A DNA stretch of 64,000 nucleotides from Archangium violaceum (GTDB taxonomy: Bacteria > Myxococcota > Myxococcia > Myxococcales > Myxococcaceae): the NCBI RefSeq assembly GCF_016859125.1, contig NZ_CP069338.1, positions 8,993,501 to 9,057,500 of the forward strand, given 5' to 3'. The translations under genes and the position numbers were made by a program. Positions 45,473 through 54,921 of this stretch are shown piece after piece (the first letter of the stretch is position 1; each line of letters begins with the position of its first letter). The notes beneath the pieces were generated by a model, which was given only the letters and a program-made list of their open reading frames with translations, did not search any database and was not told where the DNA came from.

Positions 45473-46753
45473 GTGGCGAGCGGTCTTCGAAGTGGCCGCG
45501 TCGCGGGTGGCGGGTGGGCCGCTTCCGAGTGGCTCGGTGGTCGCGAGGTGGTGGGAACGGGCGGGGACACCTGGAATGAGCGAGACCAGGAGGCGGCCTG
45601 GTTCTGTTTCGCAGGCCACCCGGACGCGAGTTTCAAGGTGGATGTGCTGTTCAGCTCTCCCACGCCCAACCCGCGGGCCCGGTTGCTGCGCGCGTGTCTG
45701 TCCATGCAGGAAGGCCGGTGGGACTCGGCACGACGTGCTCTCGCGTTCCCGGAGGTGCGCAACACTCCTGAGGCACGTTTGCTGCTGGAACTCACCGAAC
45801 GCCGGCCTCGCGTGCCCGATTGGCGGCATGCCTTCTTCGAGACCTGGCAGGCGCTCGGACGGCCCGACTTCCGCAAGAGCCTCCTGCTTCCCGCGCCCCT
45901 GGCGTTGAACTACCTGCTCGCCGACATCGGAGCCGCCTGGGGCTCCGTCGACGAGACACGTCGCTTCTCGTTGGCGGTGTTGCATCTGGCATGGGCCGAG
46001 CCTCGCCAGGAGTGGATGCTCGAGCAGGTGCGTGCCAGCTCATCCGTCCCACTCCTCATGGCGCTGCGCGAGCAACTCATCGCACTCGAAGAGCAATCAC
46101 CCGTGCGCCAGTTCCTCTTGTCCGAGGTGGAGGCACGACTCGGGCAGCTCGCGAGTTCCTCCCCGCGAACCCTCCAGCTCGCCCTGGTTTCCTTTCTCGC
46201 TGGAAAGCCCCTCACGGCCCCCTTCGAGCACCGCGATCTGGAGGCGCTCGAGGCGCTCGTCGCGCTCCCCGATTGGAAGCAGCCCGCGAGCGAGCCGTTC
46301 TTCCTGGAGATGCGAGCGCTCTTCGATGGGCTGATGCGCACGCCCGCCCATCATGCCTTTCTGCTGGCCTCCTCGGCCCAGGCTGCGTCCCTGGGCTCAT
46401 GGCTCATCCAGCGGGCCAGGGCCAGCAAGGCGCACCTGTCCGAGGACGAGCAGCGGTGGATGGGCCGGCTGCTGTGGGAAGTGGGCGCGCGCCTGTTCGA
46501 GCAGCGCTCGGCCGTGGAGATGGACATGGGGCTCCGGCTCCAGGTGTTCGGCTCCGAGCTGACGCAGCACGTCCCGACCCGGGAGCGGTGTATCGCCGCC
46601 TGGGTGGAGCTGGGGCGGTGGGAGGACGGTTTGAAGCAGGCGGGTTTTCATCGCTGGCCCCTGCTCTCGCTGCAGGAGGAGTCCTGCGGGCCCAGGGCTC
46701 GGGACGAGCGGGCATGGATGATGGCCTTCGCGGGTACGGGCGAGCTGCCCTGA
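45473..46753 (+). CDS. Partner protein of toxin cassette, left copy (5' damaged)
   Basis: 426 aa in the main frame from a GTG, paralogous from about residue 42 to the end with the gene at 57518 (RALGRPDF-like WRHAFFETWQALGRPDFRKS, ASKAHLSEDEQRWMGRLLWEVGARL, FGSELTQHVPTRE). The homologous N-terminus is in another frame: an ATG at 45436 encodes MSTSTEE...KWPRRG, then stops at 45579. Between them the membrane segment of the right copy is missing, so a deletion plus frameshift has separated start and body. Mostly helical, no family recognised. It is divergent from the toxin remnant. Probably not made in its original form. Confidence 0.65.
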   Translation: MASGLRSGRVAGGGWAASEWLGGREVVGTGGDTWNERDQEAAWFCFAGHPDASFKVDVLFSSPTPNPRARLLRACLSMQEGRWDSARRALAFPEVRNTPEARLLLELTERRPRVPDWRHAFFETWQALGRPDFRKSLLLPAPLALNYLLADIGAAWGSVDETRRFSLAVLHLAWAEPRQEWMLEQVRASSSVPLLMALREQLIALEEQSPVRQFLLSEVEARLGQLASSSPRTLQLALVSFLAGKPLTAPFEHRDLEALEALVALPDWKQPASEPFFLEMRALFDGLMRTPAHHAFLLASSAQAASLGSWLIQRARASKAHLSEDEQRWMGRLLWEVGARLFEQRSAVEMDMGLRLQVFGSELTQHVPTRERCIAAWVELGRWEDGLKQAGFHRWPLLSLQEESCGPRARDERAWMMAFAGTGELP

Positions 46754-46805
46754 ATCCACTGGGGCGCGAGCGGCCCCGAGCGGCTATGCTCCGCGCCTCG
46801 ACACC

Positions 46806-48140
46806 ATGTCCGCCTCACCCCTGACCTCAGAGCAGGCCCTCGCCCTCGCACCGGATTCCTCCGTGGCGGCCGCCGGCCAGAAGCTGGCAACGGAACGCTC
46901 CTGGCAGGGGCTCGGCCGGGATGGGCACGCGGCCTGGGGCGAGTGCAAGGGCAGCGCCCTGTACCAGGTGCGCATCGACCTCTCCGACCTCGCCACGAAG
47001 TGCACCTGTCCCAGCCGCAAGTTCCCCTGCAAGCACGCCGTCGGGCTCCTGCTGCTCACCGCGTCCGAGCGCCTCCCCTCGGGGACTCCTCCCTCCTGGG
47101 TGGAGGAGTGGCTCTCCAAGCGCTCCGCGAACGCCGAGCGCAAGGCGAAGCGCGAGGCCGCCGGAGCGGAAGGCGCGGCTCCCGTCGACACCGAGGCCAA
47201 GGCGAAGCGCTCCGCCGAGCGCCACGGCCGCATCCAGAAGGGGCTCGAGGCGCTGTCCCTCTGGATGGAGGACCTCGTGCGCAACGGCTTCGCCGGGCTG
47301 GAGGCGGAGACCGCCATGTGGAACACCCAGGCGGCCCGGTTGGTGGATGCTCAGGCTCCGGGGCTCGCGGCCCAGGTGCAGCAGCTCGCGGCGCTCCCCG
47401 GCAGTGGCCCCGATTGGCCCAAGCGTTTGCTCGAGCGGCTCGGACGGCTCTCGCTCGTCACCGAGGCCTGGCGGAAGCTGGAGCAGCTCCCGCCGCCCCT
47501 CGCCGCGGACCTCCGCTCCCTCGTGGGCATCCCCCTGCGTGAGGAGGAGGTCATCGCCCAGGGCGAGCGCCTCGAGGACACCTGGGTCGTCATCGGCCAG
47601 GAGCTCGAGGACACGGAGCGCGTCCGCGCGCAGCGGACGTACCTGCTCGGCGCCACTTCCGGTCGCACGGCGCTCGTCCTCCAGTTCGCGGCCGGCGCCG
47701 GTGCTCGCTTCGCCGAGAGCTTCCTTCCCGGCACGGCCTTCGCGGCCGAGCTGGCGTTCTGGCCGAGTGCGGCGCCCCAGCGGGCGATGATTCGCGAGCG
47801 CAAGGGCGAGGTCCACCCCTGGACGCAGGCCGTGCCCGCGCTTTCTCTCGAGGATCTCTGCCAACGCTTCGCCGAGGAGCTGTCCCGCCAACCCTTCCGC
47901 GAGCGCATGGCGGCGATGCTCGGGCAGGTGGTGCCTGTCGTGGACGGTGGGCGGCGCTGGTGGCTCCGGGACGCCACGGGCGCGGCGGTCCGCATCGGCC
48001 CGTGTGACCGGTGGCGGTTGCTCGCGTTGTCCGGAGGCCACCCGCTCGAGGTGTTCGGCGAGTGGGATGGAGAGGAATTCCGGCCCCTGAGCGTCCGCGT
48101 GGAGGGCCGCCTTCATCTGATGACCGGGGGCCCCCAGTGA
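46806..48140 (+). CDS. SWIM zinc-finger protein
   Basis: 444 aa. The SWIM motif CxCx6CxH is CTCPSRKFPCKH (about residues 62-73), preceded by a typical strand pair (GECKGSALYQVRIDLSDL). A basic, Ala/Lys-rich helix (about 100-140) and a long region without known domains follow. SWIM fingers bind DNA or protein. In other bacteria such a gene often accompanies DUF5691, MoxR, DUF5682 and VWA genes (known to me from gene neighbourhoods); here those follow from 48933, separated by a MarR gene on the other strand, so this protein probably belongs to the same system. Confidence 0.85.
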   Translation: MSASPLTSEQALALAPDSSVAAAGQKLATERSWQGLGRDGHAAWGECKGSALYQVRIDLSDLATKCTCPSRKFPCKHAVGLLLLTASERLPSGTPPSWVEEWLSKRSANAERKAKREAAGAEGAAPVDTEAKAKRSAERHGRIQKGLEALSLWMEDLVRNGFAGLEAETAMWNTQAARLVDAQAPGLAAQVQQLAALPGSGPDWPKRLLERLGRLSLVTEAWRKLEQLPPPLAADLRSLVGIPLREEEVIAQGERLEDTWVVIGQELEDTERVRAQRTYLLGATSGRTALVLQFAAGAGARFAESFLPGTAFAAELAFWPSAAPQRAMIRERKGEVHPWTQAVPALSLEDLCQRFAEELSRQPFRERMAAMLGQVVPVVDGGRRWWLRDATGAAVRIGPCDRWRLLALSGGHPLEVFGEWDGEEFRPLSVRVEGRLHLMTGGPQ

Positions 48141-48161
48141 AGGGCCCCACGAGGCCCGTGC

Positions 48162-48701
48162 TCAGCTGGCTTGGAGCTCGAGGGCGGGGCTGACGGCTTC
48201 GGGGTGCATCTTCTCACCGTCGACGCCCAGCTCCTCGGCGATCGCTGTGAGCACCTCCTGGGCACCCGCCAGCTGCGCTCCTGTCATGCGGGAGATCGCC
48301 CGTTGCACGGCGGCCTCCACCGTCCCCGTGGAGGAGACGTCCAACCCACGGCCCATGTCGGTGAGGAAGAAGAGCGCCTTGCGCGCGTCGAGCGGATCCG
48401 ACCTGCGCTCCATGTAGCCACGCTTCTCCAGGCGTTTCATGACACCGGTGAGCGTGCTCGGGTGCACATGGAGGATCTGCGCGAGCCGGCCCGAGGTGAT
48501 GCCGGGGTAGCGTCCCACCAGCCGCACCACCAGCCGCTGCGGGCCTGTCAGCCCCAGCGTGAGCTCCATGTGCTTCGAGGTGGATCTCAGTTGATGGTCC
48601 ACGGCCCAGAGCAGGCGCATGAACTCCAATACCTCGCCCAGGGGGGGAGGCCGGGTCTCGTCCGCGTGGGAGGGATCTCCGGTTCCGTCAATGACCTGCA
48701 T
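48162..48701 (-). CDS. MarR-family transcriptional regulator
   Basis: 179 aa; ATG 48701 is preceded by GGAG at 9 bases, better than the in-frame ATG at 48716. The winged helix spans about 40-130: LTLGLTGPQRLVVRLVGRYPGITSGRLAQILHVHPSTLTGVMKRLEKRGYMERRSDPLDARK has the MarR recognition helix and the DxRxx wing. MarR proteins repress nearby genes until a ligand or oxidant binds. It sits between the SWIM gene and the DUF5691-MoxR operon, divergent from the latter with 231 bases between, so it may control that operon or itself. A palindrome lies 28 bases upstream. Confidence 0.9.
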   Translation of the reverse strand: MQVIDGTGDPSHADETRPPPLGEVLEFMRLLWAVDHQLRSTSKHMELTLGLTGPQRLVVRLVGRYPGITSGRLAQILHVHPSTLTGVMKRLEKRGYMERRSDPLDARKALFFLTDMGRGLDVSSTGTVEAAVQRAISRMTGAQLAGAQEVLTAIAEELGVDGEKMHPEAVSPALELQAS

Positions 48702-48728
48702 GGCTGCCGTCTCCATGCTTGAAGATGC

Positions 48729-48739
48729 AAGCAATGCTT
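48729..48739. promoter_or_regulatory. Small palindrome upstream of marR gene
   Basis: AAGCA-A-TGCTT, a perfect 5-bp inverted repeat with one central base, in an AT-rich patch (GATGCAAGCAATGCTTATGC). Size and place fit a MarR operator in the divergent marR/DUF5691 promoter region; the assignment is inference. Confidence 0.35.
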
Positions 48740-48932
48740 ATGCCGCTGCAATGTCTCTCGGAGGTGTGCACGCCAGATCGAGGGCAGACGGGCAAAGCGC
48801 GCGTCCCCCTGTTGCGAAATGCCACGGACGGGGCGAGGCATTTCGCCCCATTCCAGGTGTAGCGGGGCAGAATGGGACTCGGACCGCTATGCTGCCGCGC
48901 CCCGATGCCCCGGGCTGGAGAGGAAGCCCACC

Positions 48933-50441
48933 GTGAACGAGCTCGATGCACTGACACGCCTCGCCACGCTCGGCACCGCCCGCTCGCCCGAGCCCGGACC
49001 CACATCCGGTGTGGAGGCCCAGGCGCTGCGTGCGCTGGAGGGCCTGCCCCTGGAGAAGCGCCTCCTGCTCGCGGCCGGGGTGCGTGCGGTGGCGAGGGTC
49101 GCGGGGCGCAAGCTCACCCGGCTCGAGACGCGGGACAACGTGGCCCCTCCTGACACACTCGAGGTCTGCCCGCCGCGCGTCCGTTCCGTCCTCACGGAGC
49201 TCCTGGTGTCGAACGACGGCGAGGTGCTGCGCGAGGCCTTCGCGCGGATGGCCCTCGCGCGTCGCCGCCTCCCGCCGGAGCTGCTTCCCCGGGTGCTCGG
49301 GCTGAAGGACAGCGCGTTGCGCGCGGCGGCGGAGCCGGTGCTCGGCGAGCGGGGCCAGTGGCTCTCCCGTCTGAATCCCGAGTGGCGCCCGGCCTCGGCC
49401 TCCCCGGCCTCCGACCTGGCCGAAGCCGAGCGCGTGTGGACGGAAGGAAATCCCGACGAGCGGCGCGCGGCGCTCATCCAGGCGCGGAGCGTCGATCCAG
49501 CGCGTGCACGCTCCTGGTTGCAGGGCACCTGGGCCCAGGAGAAGGCCGAGCACCGCGCCCGGTTCCTGGCCTGCCTCGACGCGGGGCTCTCCCCGGAGGA
49601 CGAGGCCCTGCTGGAGCCAGGCCGGAAGGATCGCGCGGGCTCGGTGCGCGAGGTGGCGCGCTACCTGTTGGCCCGGTTGCCCGGGTCGGCCTTCGCGCAG
49701 CGCATGGCCGAGCGCGCGCGCACCGTGCTCGTCTGGGAGAAGCCGGCCACGCTCCGCGTCCAGTTCCCGGCCCGGTGGGACGCCGAGGCCGAGCGTGATG
49801 GTCTGGACAAGCCCCCTCCCGGTGTCGGCCAGAGCGAGCACTGGCTCATCCGGCTCCTGGAGGCCATTCCCCTTCGGAATTGGGAGAGCTGGTTCGAGGC
49901 CACCCCGACGCAGATCGTCACCGCCGCCGCGCGGACGGACCACGGCGTCGCGCTCTCGGAGGGCTGGGCCCTGGCGCTCCGGCTGGGGGCCTCCTCGCCC
50001 TGGGCCATGACCCTGCTCGGCTTCTGGTCGCGCTGTGAGTCCAAGGTGCTCGACGCCGAGCGGGCCCAGTCGCTGGCCGTCTCCGTGCTCGAACAGCTCC
50101 CTCCCAACGAGCGCGCCGCGCGGACCCTGCGCGTCCTCGAGCGTGCCGAGACCCTTCCTTCGCTCGACCGTGCCCTCGCGCTGACGCCCGCGCCGTGGCC
50201 GGCGAAGCTCGGCTACACCTGGCTCCAGGCGTTGCGCGAGCTGTACGACCCGACCACCCGGGCCGTGGCGCTCCTCGGTGCCTTCCGGCAGGCGGCCATC
50301 GCCCTGCCTCCGGAGTGCCTCCCGACCGCCGCCGAGCCCTTCGCGCTCCCCGCTCCGCTTCACCGCTGGAACCCGGAGCTCCACCGCTTCCAGCAGACCG
50401 TTTCCCTGCGCCGCATCCTTCACGAGGAGTTGAAACCGTGA
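48933..50441 (+). CDS. DUF5691-family protein of the MoxR/VWA system
   Basis: 502 aa from GTG 48933 with GAGAGGAAG upstream. It is helical and HEAT-like throughout (RSVLTELLVSNDGEVLREAFARMALARRRLP, GSVREVARYLLARLPGSAFAQRM), with a WPAKLGYTWLQALRELY segment near the end. No catalytic motif. I assign DUF5691 from the recognisable gene set: it is followed, with GTGA overlaps, by a MoxR ATPase and DUF5682, then VWA. Likely role: scaffold or substrate adaptor of the ATPase complex. Confidence 0.75.
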   Translation: MNELDALTRLATLGTARSPEPGPTSGVEAQALRALEGLPLEKRLLLAAGVRAVARVAGRKLTRLETRDNVAPPDTLEVCPPRVRSVLTELLVSNDGEVLREAFARMALARRRLPPELLPRVLGLKDSALRAAAEPVLGERGQWLSRLNPEWRPASASPASDLAEAERVWTEGNPDERRAALIQARSVDPARARSWLQGTWAQEKAEHRARFLACLDAGLSPEDEALLEPGRKDRAGSVREVARYLLARLPGSAFAQRMAERARTVLVWEKPATLRVQFPARWDAEAERDGLDKPPPGVGQSEHWLIRLLEAIPLRNWESWFEATPTQIVTAAARTDHGVALSEGWALALRLGASSPWAMTLLGFWSRCESKVLDAERAQSLAVSVLEQLPPNERAARTLRVLERAETLPSLDRALALTPAPWPAKLGYTWLQALRELYDPTTRAVALLGAFRQAAIALPPECLPTAAEPFALPAPLHRWNPELHRFQQTVSLRRILHEELKP

Positions 50442-51523
50442 CCGCCACCGCTCTTCTCCGCCAGCACGCCGAGCAGCAGTACGCCGAGGAGCTGGCCGCG
50501 CTCGCCCGGGCCGATGATCGGCCGAAACCCCAGGGATGGAAGCTCTCGCCCTGGGCCGTGCGCACCTACCTGCTCGGAGGCCAGCTCCCGGATGGCTTCA
50601 AGGTGAGCGCCAAGTACATCGGCAACGCGAGGCTGGTGGAGATCGCCGTGGCGACCCTGGCCACCGACCGGGCCCTGTTGCTCTACGGCGTCCCGGGCAC
50701 CGCGAAGTCCTGGCTGAGCGAGCACCTCGCCGCGGCCATCTCCGGGGACTCGACGTTGATGGTGCAGGGCACCGCCGGCACGGACGAGGCGGCCCTGCGG
50801 TACGGCTGGAACTACGCGCGGCTGCTGGCGGAAGGCCCCTCGGAGGGGGCGCTGGTTCCGAGTCCGGTGATGCGGGCCATGCGCGAGGGAAAGCTGGCGC
50901 GCATCGAGGAGCTGACGCGCATGCCGGGCGAGGTGCAGGACGCCCTCATCACCCTGCTCAGCGAGAAGACGCTGCCCATCTCGGAGCTGTCCTCAGAAGT
51001 GCAGGCCCGCGCCGGCTTCAACGTCATCGCCACGGCGAACAACCGCGACCGCGGCGTGAACGAGCTGTCGAGCGCCCTGCTGCGCCGCTTCAACACGGTG
51101 GTGCTGCCCGTGCCCGACTCGCTGGAGCAGGAGGTGGAGATCGTCGAGAAGCGCGTGGCCGAGCTCGGCCGGGCCCTGGCGCTGCCCGCGGAGAAGCCAG
51201 CGATGGAGGAGATCCGCCGGGTGGTGACGCTCTTCCGCGAGCTGCGGAGCGGCGCGACGACCGACGGGGCGACGAAGCTCAAGACACCCTCGGGCGCGCT
51301 GTCCACGGCGGAGATCATCTCCGTGGTGAACGGAGGCCTGGCGATGGCGGGCTACTACGGTGACGGCGTGCTGCGTGCACCGGACATGGCCGCGGGCCTG
51401 ACGGGCGCCATCGTGAAGGATCCCGTGCAGGACCGGGTGGTGTGGCTGGAGTACCTGAAGACGGTGGTGAAGGAGCGCGAGGGCTGGAAGGACCTCTATC
51501 GCGCGTGCATGGAGGTGCTGTGA
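50438..51523 (+). CDS. MoxR-type AAA+ ATPase
   Basis: 361 aa from GTG overlapping the previous stop (GTGA). Walker A is LLYGVPGTAKSWLSEHLAAA, Walker B/sensor region ARIEELTRMPGEVQDALITLLSE (with E-E in place of the usual D-E), sensor 1 NVIATANNRDRGVNELSSALLRRF. MoxR ATPases act as chaperones with VWA-domain partners to remodel or insert metals into proteins. Gene overlap with DUF5682 and DUF5691 points to a stoichiometric complex. Confidence 0.92.
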   Translation: MTATALLRQHAEQQYAEELAALARADDRPKPQGWKLSPWAVRTYLLGGQLPDGFKVSAKYIGNARLVEIAVATLATDRALLLYGVPGTAKSWLSEHLAAAISGDSTLMVQGTAGTDEAALRYGWNYARLLAEGPSEGALVPSPVMRAMREGKLARIEELTRMPGEVQDALITLLSEKTLPISELSSEVQARAGFNVIATANNRDRGVNELSSALLRRFNTVVLPVPDSLEQEVEIVEKRVAELGRALALPAEKPAMEEIRRVVTLFRELRSGATTDGATKLKTPSGALSTAEIISVVNGGLAMAGYYGDGVLRAPDMAAGLTGAIVKDPVQDRVVWLEYLKTVVKEREGWKDLYRACMEVL

Positions 51524-53781
51524 GCCGGGAGGCGGACACGTCGGTGCACGTGCTCGGTGTGCGGCACCACGGCCCGGGCAGCGCGCGCAGCGTGCGGGCC
51601 GCTCTCGAGAAGCTCCAGCCGGACGTGGTGCTCATCGAGGGACCCCCGGACGCGGACGCGCTCATTCCCCTGGCGGCCCACGCGGAGATGAAGCCTCCGG
51701 TGGCGCTGCTCGTCTACGCGATTGATCGACCGGCCCAGGCCGTCTTCTATCCGTTCGCCGTCTTCTCTCCCGAGTGGCAGGCCCTCCAGTACGCGCTGGA
51801 GCGCACCCTTCCGGTGCGCTTCATCGATCTCCCTCAAACCCACCAGATGGCGCCCGAGGACGAGGGAACCGAGGAGGGGAGGGACCCGGAGCCCAAGGCC
51901 AGCGCGGAGGCCGGGTCACCCCGGGGAGATCCGCTCGGGGCGCTCGCGCGTGCCGCGGGTTATGAGGACGGTGAGCTGTGGTGGGAGCACCTCATCGAGC
52001 AGCGCCGGGAGCCCGAGGGCGTGTTCGAGGCCGTGCTGGAGGCCATGAGTGCCCTGCGCGAGGGCGAAGGCGAGCTGTCACCGCGCGAGGCCCGACGCGA
52101 GGCCCACATGCGGCGCGGCATCCGTCAGGCGAAGAAGGACGGCTTCCAGCGGATCGCTGTCATATGCGGGGCGTGGCACGCACCGGCGCTCGTGCGGCAG
52201 CGGCCGGCCCGTGAGGACGACGCCCTGCTGAAGGGCCTGCCGAAGACGAAGGTGGCGGCCACGTGGATTCCCTGGACGTATGACCGGCTCGGCTGGCGCA
52301 GCGGGTACGGCGCGGGCGTGGAGTCGCCAGGGTGGTACGCGCATCTGTGGCTCACGCCCCAGCGCCCGGTGACGTCCTGGGCGGCGCGCATCGCGCACCT
52401 GCTGCGTGAGGAGGGACTGGATGCCTCCTCCGCGAACGTCATCGAGACGGTGCGGCTCGCCGAGGCGCTCGCGGCCCTGCGAGGCCTCTCCACGGTGGGC
52501 CTGGGGGAGCTGCGGGACGCCGCGCTCTCCGTGATGTGCGGCGGGGATGCGACGCCGCTGGTGCTCGTCCACGAGAAGCTGGAGGTTGGCACCGGACTGG
52601 GCTCGGTCCCCTCCGAGGTGCCCTCGGTCCCGCTCGCCCGCGATCTGGCCACGCTGCAGAAGTCGCTGCGCCTGCCACCCTCGTCCGAGAGCAAGCTGCA
52701 GGAGCTGGACTTGCGCAAGGACATGGACCGGGATCGGAGCCGGCTGCTGCACCGGCTGCGGCTGCTCGACATCCCCTGGGGCACGCCGGAGGAGGACCCG
52801 CGGAACACGACGGGCACCTTCCGCGAGACGTGGCGCCTGAAGTGGGAGCCCGAGCTGTCCGTGCGCATCGTCGAGGCGAGCCTCTTCGGGAACACGGTGG
52901 AATCGGCCGCCACGGGGCGCGTGGTGGCGCGTGCGTCGGATGCAACCGAGCTCGGCACGCTGACGGCCCTGCTCGAGGCCTCCCTGCTCGCCGAGCTGTC
53001 CGCCGCCATCGACACCGTGCTCCGCCACGTGCAGGCGCTCTCGACCCGCTCGGCGGATGTCCCGAAGCTGCTCGAGGCCTTCCCGGCCCTGGCGCACGCG
53101 GTTCGCTACGGCAGCGTCCGCGAGACGCCGACCGCGCCCATCCTCGCCATCGCCGACGGGCTCTTCGAGCGCATCCTCATCGGGCTGCCCGGCGCGTGCG
53201 TCTCGCTCGATGACGAGGCCGCGCACCAGCGCCGCGATCAACTGCGCGCCATGCATGCCGCGGTGGCGCTGCTGGAGGGCGGGGAGCGCACGGAGGAGTG
53301 GGCCGAGGCCCTGGGCCAGCTCGTGCACCGGGACTCGGTGCATGGACTCGTCCGAGGGGCCGCGCTGCGGCTGCGGGTGGAGCTCGGGCGGGTAGGGGAC
53401 GAGGAGTTGGGGACGCTCTCCCGCAGGGCCTTGTCCGCGGCCGTGCCTCCCGACGAGGCGGCGGCCTGGCTGGAAGGGCTCGTCTCGGGGAGCGCGCTCC
53501 TGCTGCTGCACCGGCAGGAACTGTGGGCGGCACTCGACGGGTGGCTCTCGGGGCTCGCGCGGGAGGCCTTCGTCGAGCATCTCCCCCTGGTGCGGCGCGC
53601 GTTCGCCAGCTTCAGCACGGCCGAGCGGCGCGCCATGGGAGAGCGGGTCAAACAGCTCGCCACCGCCTCGGCGGCGGGGAGCGCGGCGGCGGCCACGGAG
53701 GACCTGGACCCGGAGCGTGTGGCGAAGGTGCTGCCGGTGCTGTCCACCCTGCTGGGGGTGAGGATCCATGAAGCAGTCTGA
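51520..53781 (+). CDS. DUF5682-family protein of the MoxR/VWA system
   Basis: 753 aa from GTG overlapping the MoxR stop. The N-terminal part is distinctive: VHVLGVRHHGPGSARSVRAALEKLQPDVVLIEGPPDADALIP, resembling the start of TraB/ChaN-like (EreA-type) domains with a conserved H-H-G-P-G-S-A and a later VICGAWHAPAL. A helical C-terminal ~400 residues follows. Enzymatic activity is possible given the conserved His/Glu residues but unproved. It overlaps the VWA gene by 14 bases. No membrane segments. Confidence 0.78.
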   Translation: MSREADTSVHVLGVRHHGPGSARSVRAALEKLQPDVVLIEGPPDADALIPLAAHAEMKPPVALLVYAIDRPAQAVFYPFAVFSPEWQALQYALERTLPVRFIDLPQTHQMAPEDEGTEEGRDPEPKASAEAGSPRGDPLGALARAAGYEDGELWWEHLIEQRREPEGVFEAVLEAMSALREGEGELSPREARREAHMRRGIRQAKKDGFQRIAVICGAWHAPALVRQRPAREDDALLKGLPKTKVAATWIPWTYDRLGWRSGYGAGVESPGWYAHLWLTPQRPVTSWAARIAHLLREEGLDASSANVIETVRLAEALAALRGLSTVGLGELRDAALSVMCGGDATPLVLVHEKLEVGTGLGSVPSEVPSVPLARDLATLQKSLRLPPSSESKLQELDLRKDMDRDRSRLLHRLRLLDIPWGTPEEDPRNTTGTFRETWRLKWEPELSVRIVEASLFGNTVESAATGRVVARASDATELGTLTALLEASLLAELSAAIDTVLRHVQALSTRSADVPKLLEAFPALAHAVRYGSVRETPTAPILAIADGLFERILIGLPGACVSLDDEAAHQRRDQLRAMHAAVALLEGGERTEEWAEALGQLVHRDSVHGLVRGAALRLRVELGRVGDEELGTLSRRALSAAVPPDEAAAWLEGLVSGSALLLLHRQELWAALDGWLSGLAREAFVEHLPLVRRAFASFSTAERRAMGERVKQLATASAAGSAAAATEDLDPERVAKVLPVLSTLLGVRIHEAV

Positions 53782-54919
53782 AGAGGAGCGGCTGGAGCGC
53801 TGGCGGCTCGTGCTGGGCGAGCCCGTGCAGGAAACACTGGGCGTGCCGCTCGGGGAGTCCGAGCTGCGCATGGATCGTGCGCTCGCGGCGCTGTACGACT
53901 CCGAGCGCAAGGGAGGACTGGGAGCCTCCTCGCCCCACGTGGCGCGCTGGCTGGGCGATATCCGCGAGTACTTTCCCGCCTCCGTCGTGCGCGTCATGCA
54001 GGGTGATGCGATGACGCGGCTCGGGCTCACGGAGATGCTGCTGCAGCCGGAGATGCTCGAGGCGGTGGAGCCGGACGTGTCGCTGGTGGCGACGCTGCTG
54101 TCTCTGCGCAAGGTCATCCCGCAGAAGACGAAGGAGACGGCGCGGAGGGTGGTGCGCAAGGTGGTCGAGGACCTGGAGCGGCGGCTGCGGGCCCCCACGG
54201 AGCGGGCCGTGCGAGGAGCGCTGTCGAGGACCTCGCGCACGCGCCGGCCGAGGGCCGCGGAGATCGACTGGGACCGGACGTTGAGGGCCAACCTGGGCAA
54301 CTACCAGCCGGAGCGGAAGTCCGTGGTGGTGGAGCGGCTGGTGGGACACGGACGCAAGCGCTCGAGCCTGCGGGACGTGGTGCTGTGCATCGACCAGAGC
54401 GGCTCCATGGCGGCCTCGGTCGTCTACTCGAGCATCTTCGGGGCGGTGCTCGCCTCGCTGCGCGCGGTGTCCACGCGGATGGTGCTCTTCGACACCGCGG
54501 TGGTGGACCTGAGCGAGCAGCTGTCGGACCCGGTGGACCTGCTGTTCGGCACGCAGCTCGGAGGAGGCACGGACATCGATCGAGCGCTCGCGTACTGCCA
54601 GCAGGTCGTTACGAGGCCGGCGCAGACGATCCTCGTGCTCATCACGGACCTGTACGAGGGCGGCAACGCGCAGCGGATGCTCCAGCGGGCCGCGTCGCTG
54701 GTCCAGAGCGGCGTGAAGGTCATCTGTCTGTTGTCTCTGAGCGACCAGGGGACGCCGGCCTATGACAGCCACAACGCCGCGCAGCTGACGGCCTTGGGCA
54801 TCCCGACCTTCGCCTGCACGCCGGATCTGTTTCCGGAGTTGATGGCCGCGGCCATCCAGAAACAGGACCTTCGCGCCTGGGCGGCGCGCAATGACATACA
54901 GCTTGCGCGCTCGGGGTGA
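53768..54919 (+). CDS. VWA-domain protein of the MoxR system
   Basis: 383 aa. The C-terminal von Willebrand A domain (about 195-383) has a complete MIDAS: DQSGSM, the T of GGGTDIDRAL, and ITDLYEG. The basic N-terminal ~190 residues (RRVVRKVVEDLERRLR) are helical. It is the classical partner of MoxR ATPases, probably presenting substrates through a bound metal. It is last gene of the four-gene overlapping run; its stop is 2 bases from the convergent hydrolase stop, with no room for a terminator between. Confidence 0.93.
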   Translation: MKQSEEERLERWRLVLGEPVQETLGVPLGESELRMDRALAALYDSERKGGLGASSPHVARWLGDIREYFPASVVRVMQGDAMTRLGLTEMLLQPEMLEAVEPDVSLVATLLSLRKVIPQKTKETARRVVRKVVEDLERRLRAPTERAVRGALSRTSRTRRPRAAEIDWDRTLRANLGNYQPERKSVVVERLVGHGRKRSSLRDVVLCIDQSGSMAASVVYSSIFGAVLASLRAVSTRMVLFDTAVVDLSEQLSDPVDLLFGTQLGGGTDIDRALAYCQQVVTRPAQTILVLITDLYEGGNAQRMLQRAASLVQSGVKVICLLSLSDQGTPAYDSHNAAQLTALGIPTFACTPDLFPELMAAAIQKQDLRAWAARNDIQLARSG

Positions 54920-54921
54920 GC

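Noticed and set aside
44869-45876. Longer 335-aa reading of the left lipoprotein gene
   Set aside because: The part upstream of 45402 is antisense to the partner gene, while the lipoprotein signal starts at 45402 as in the right copy.
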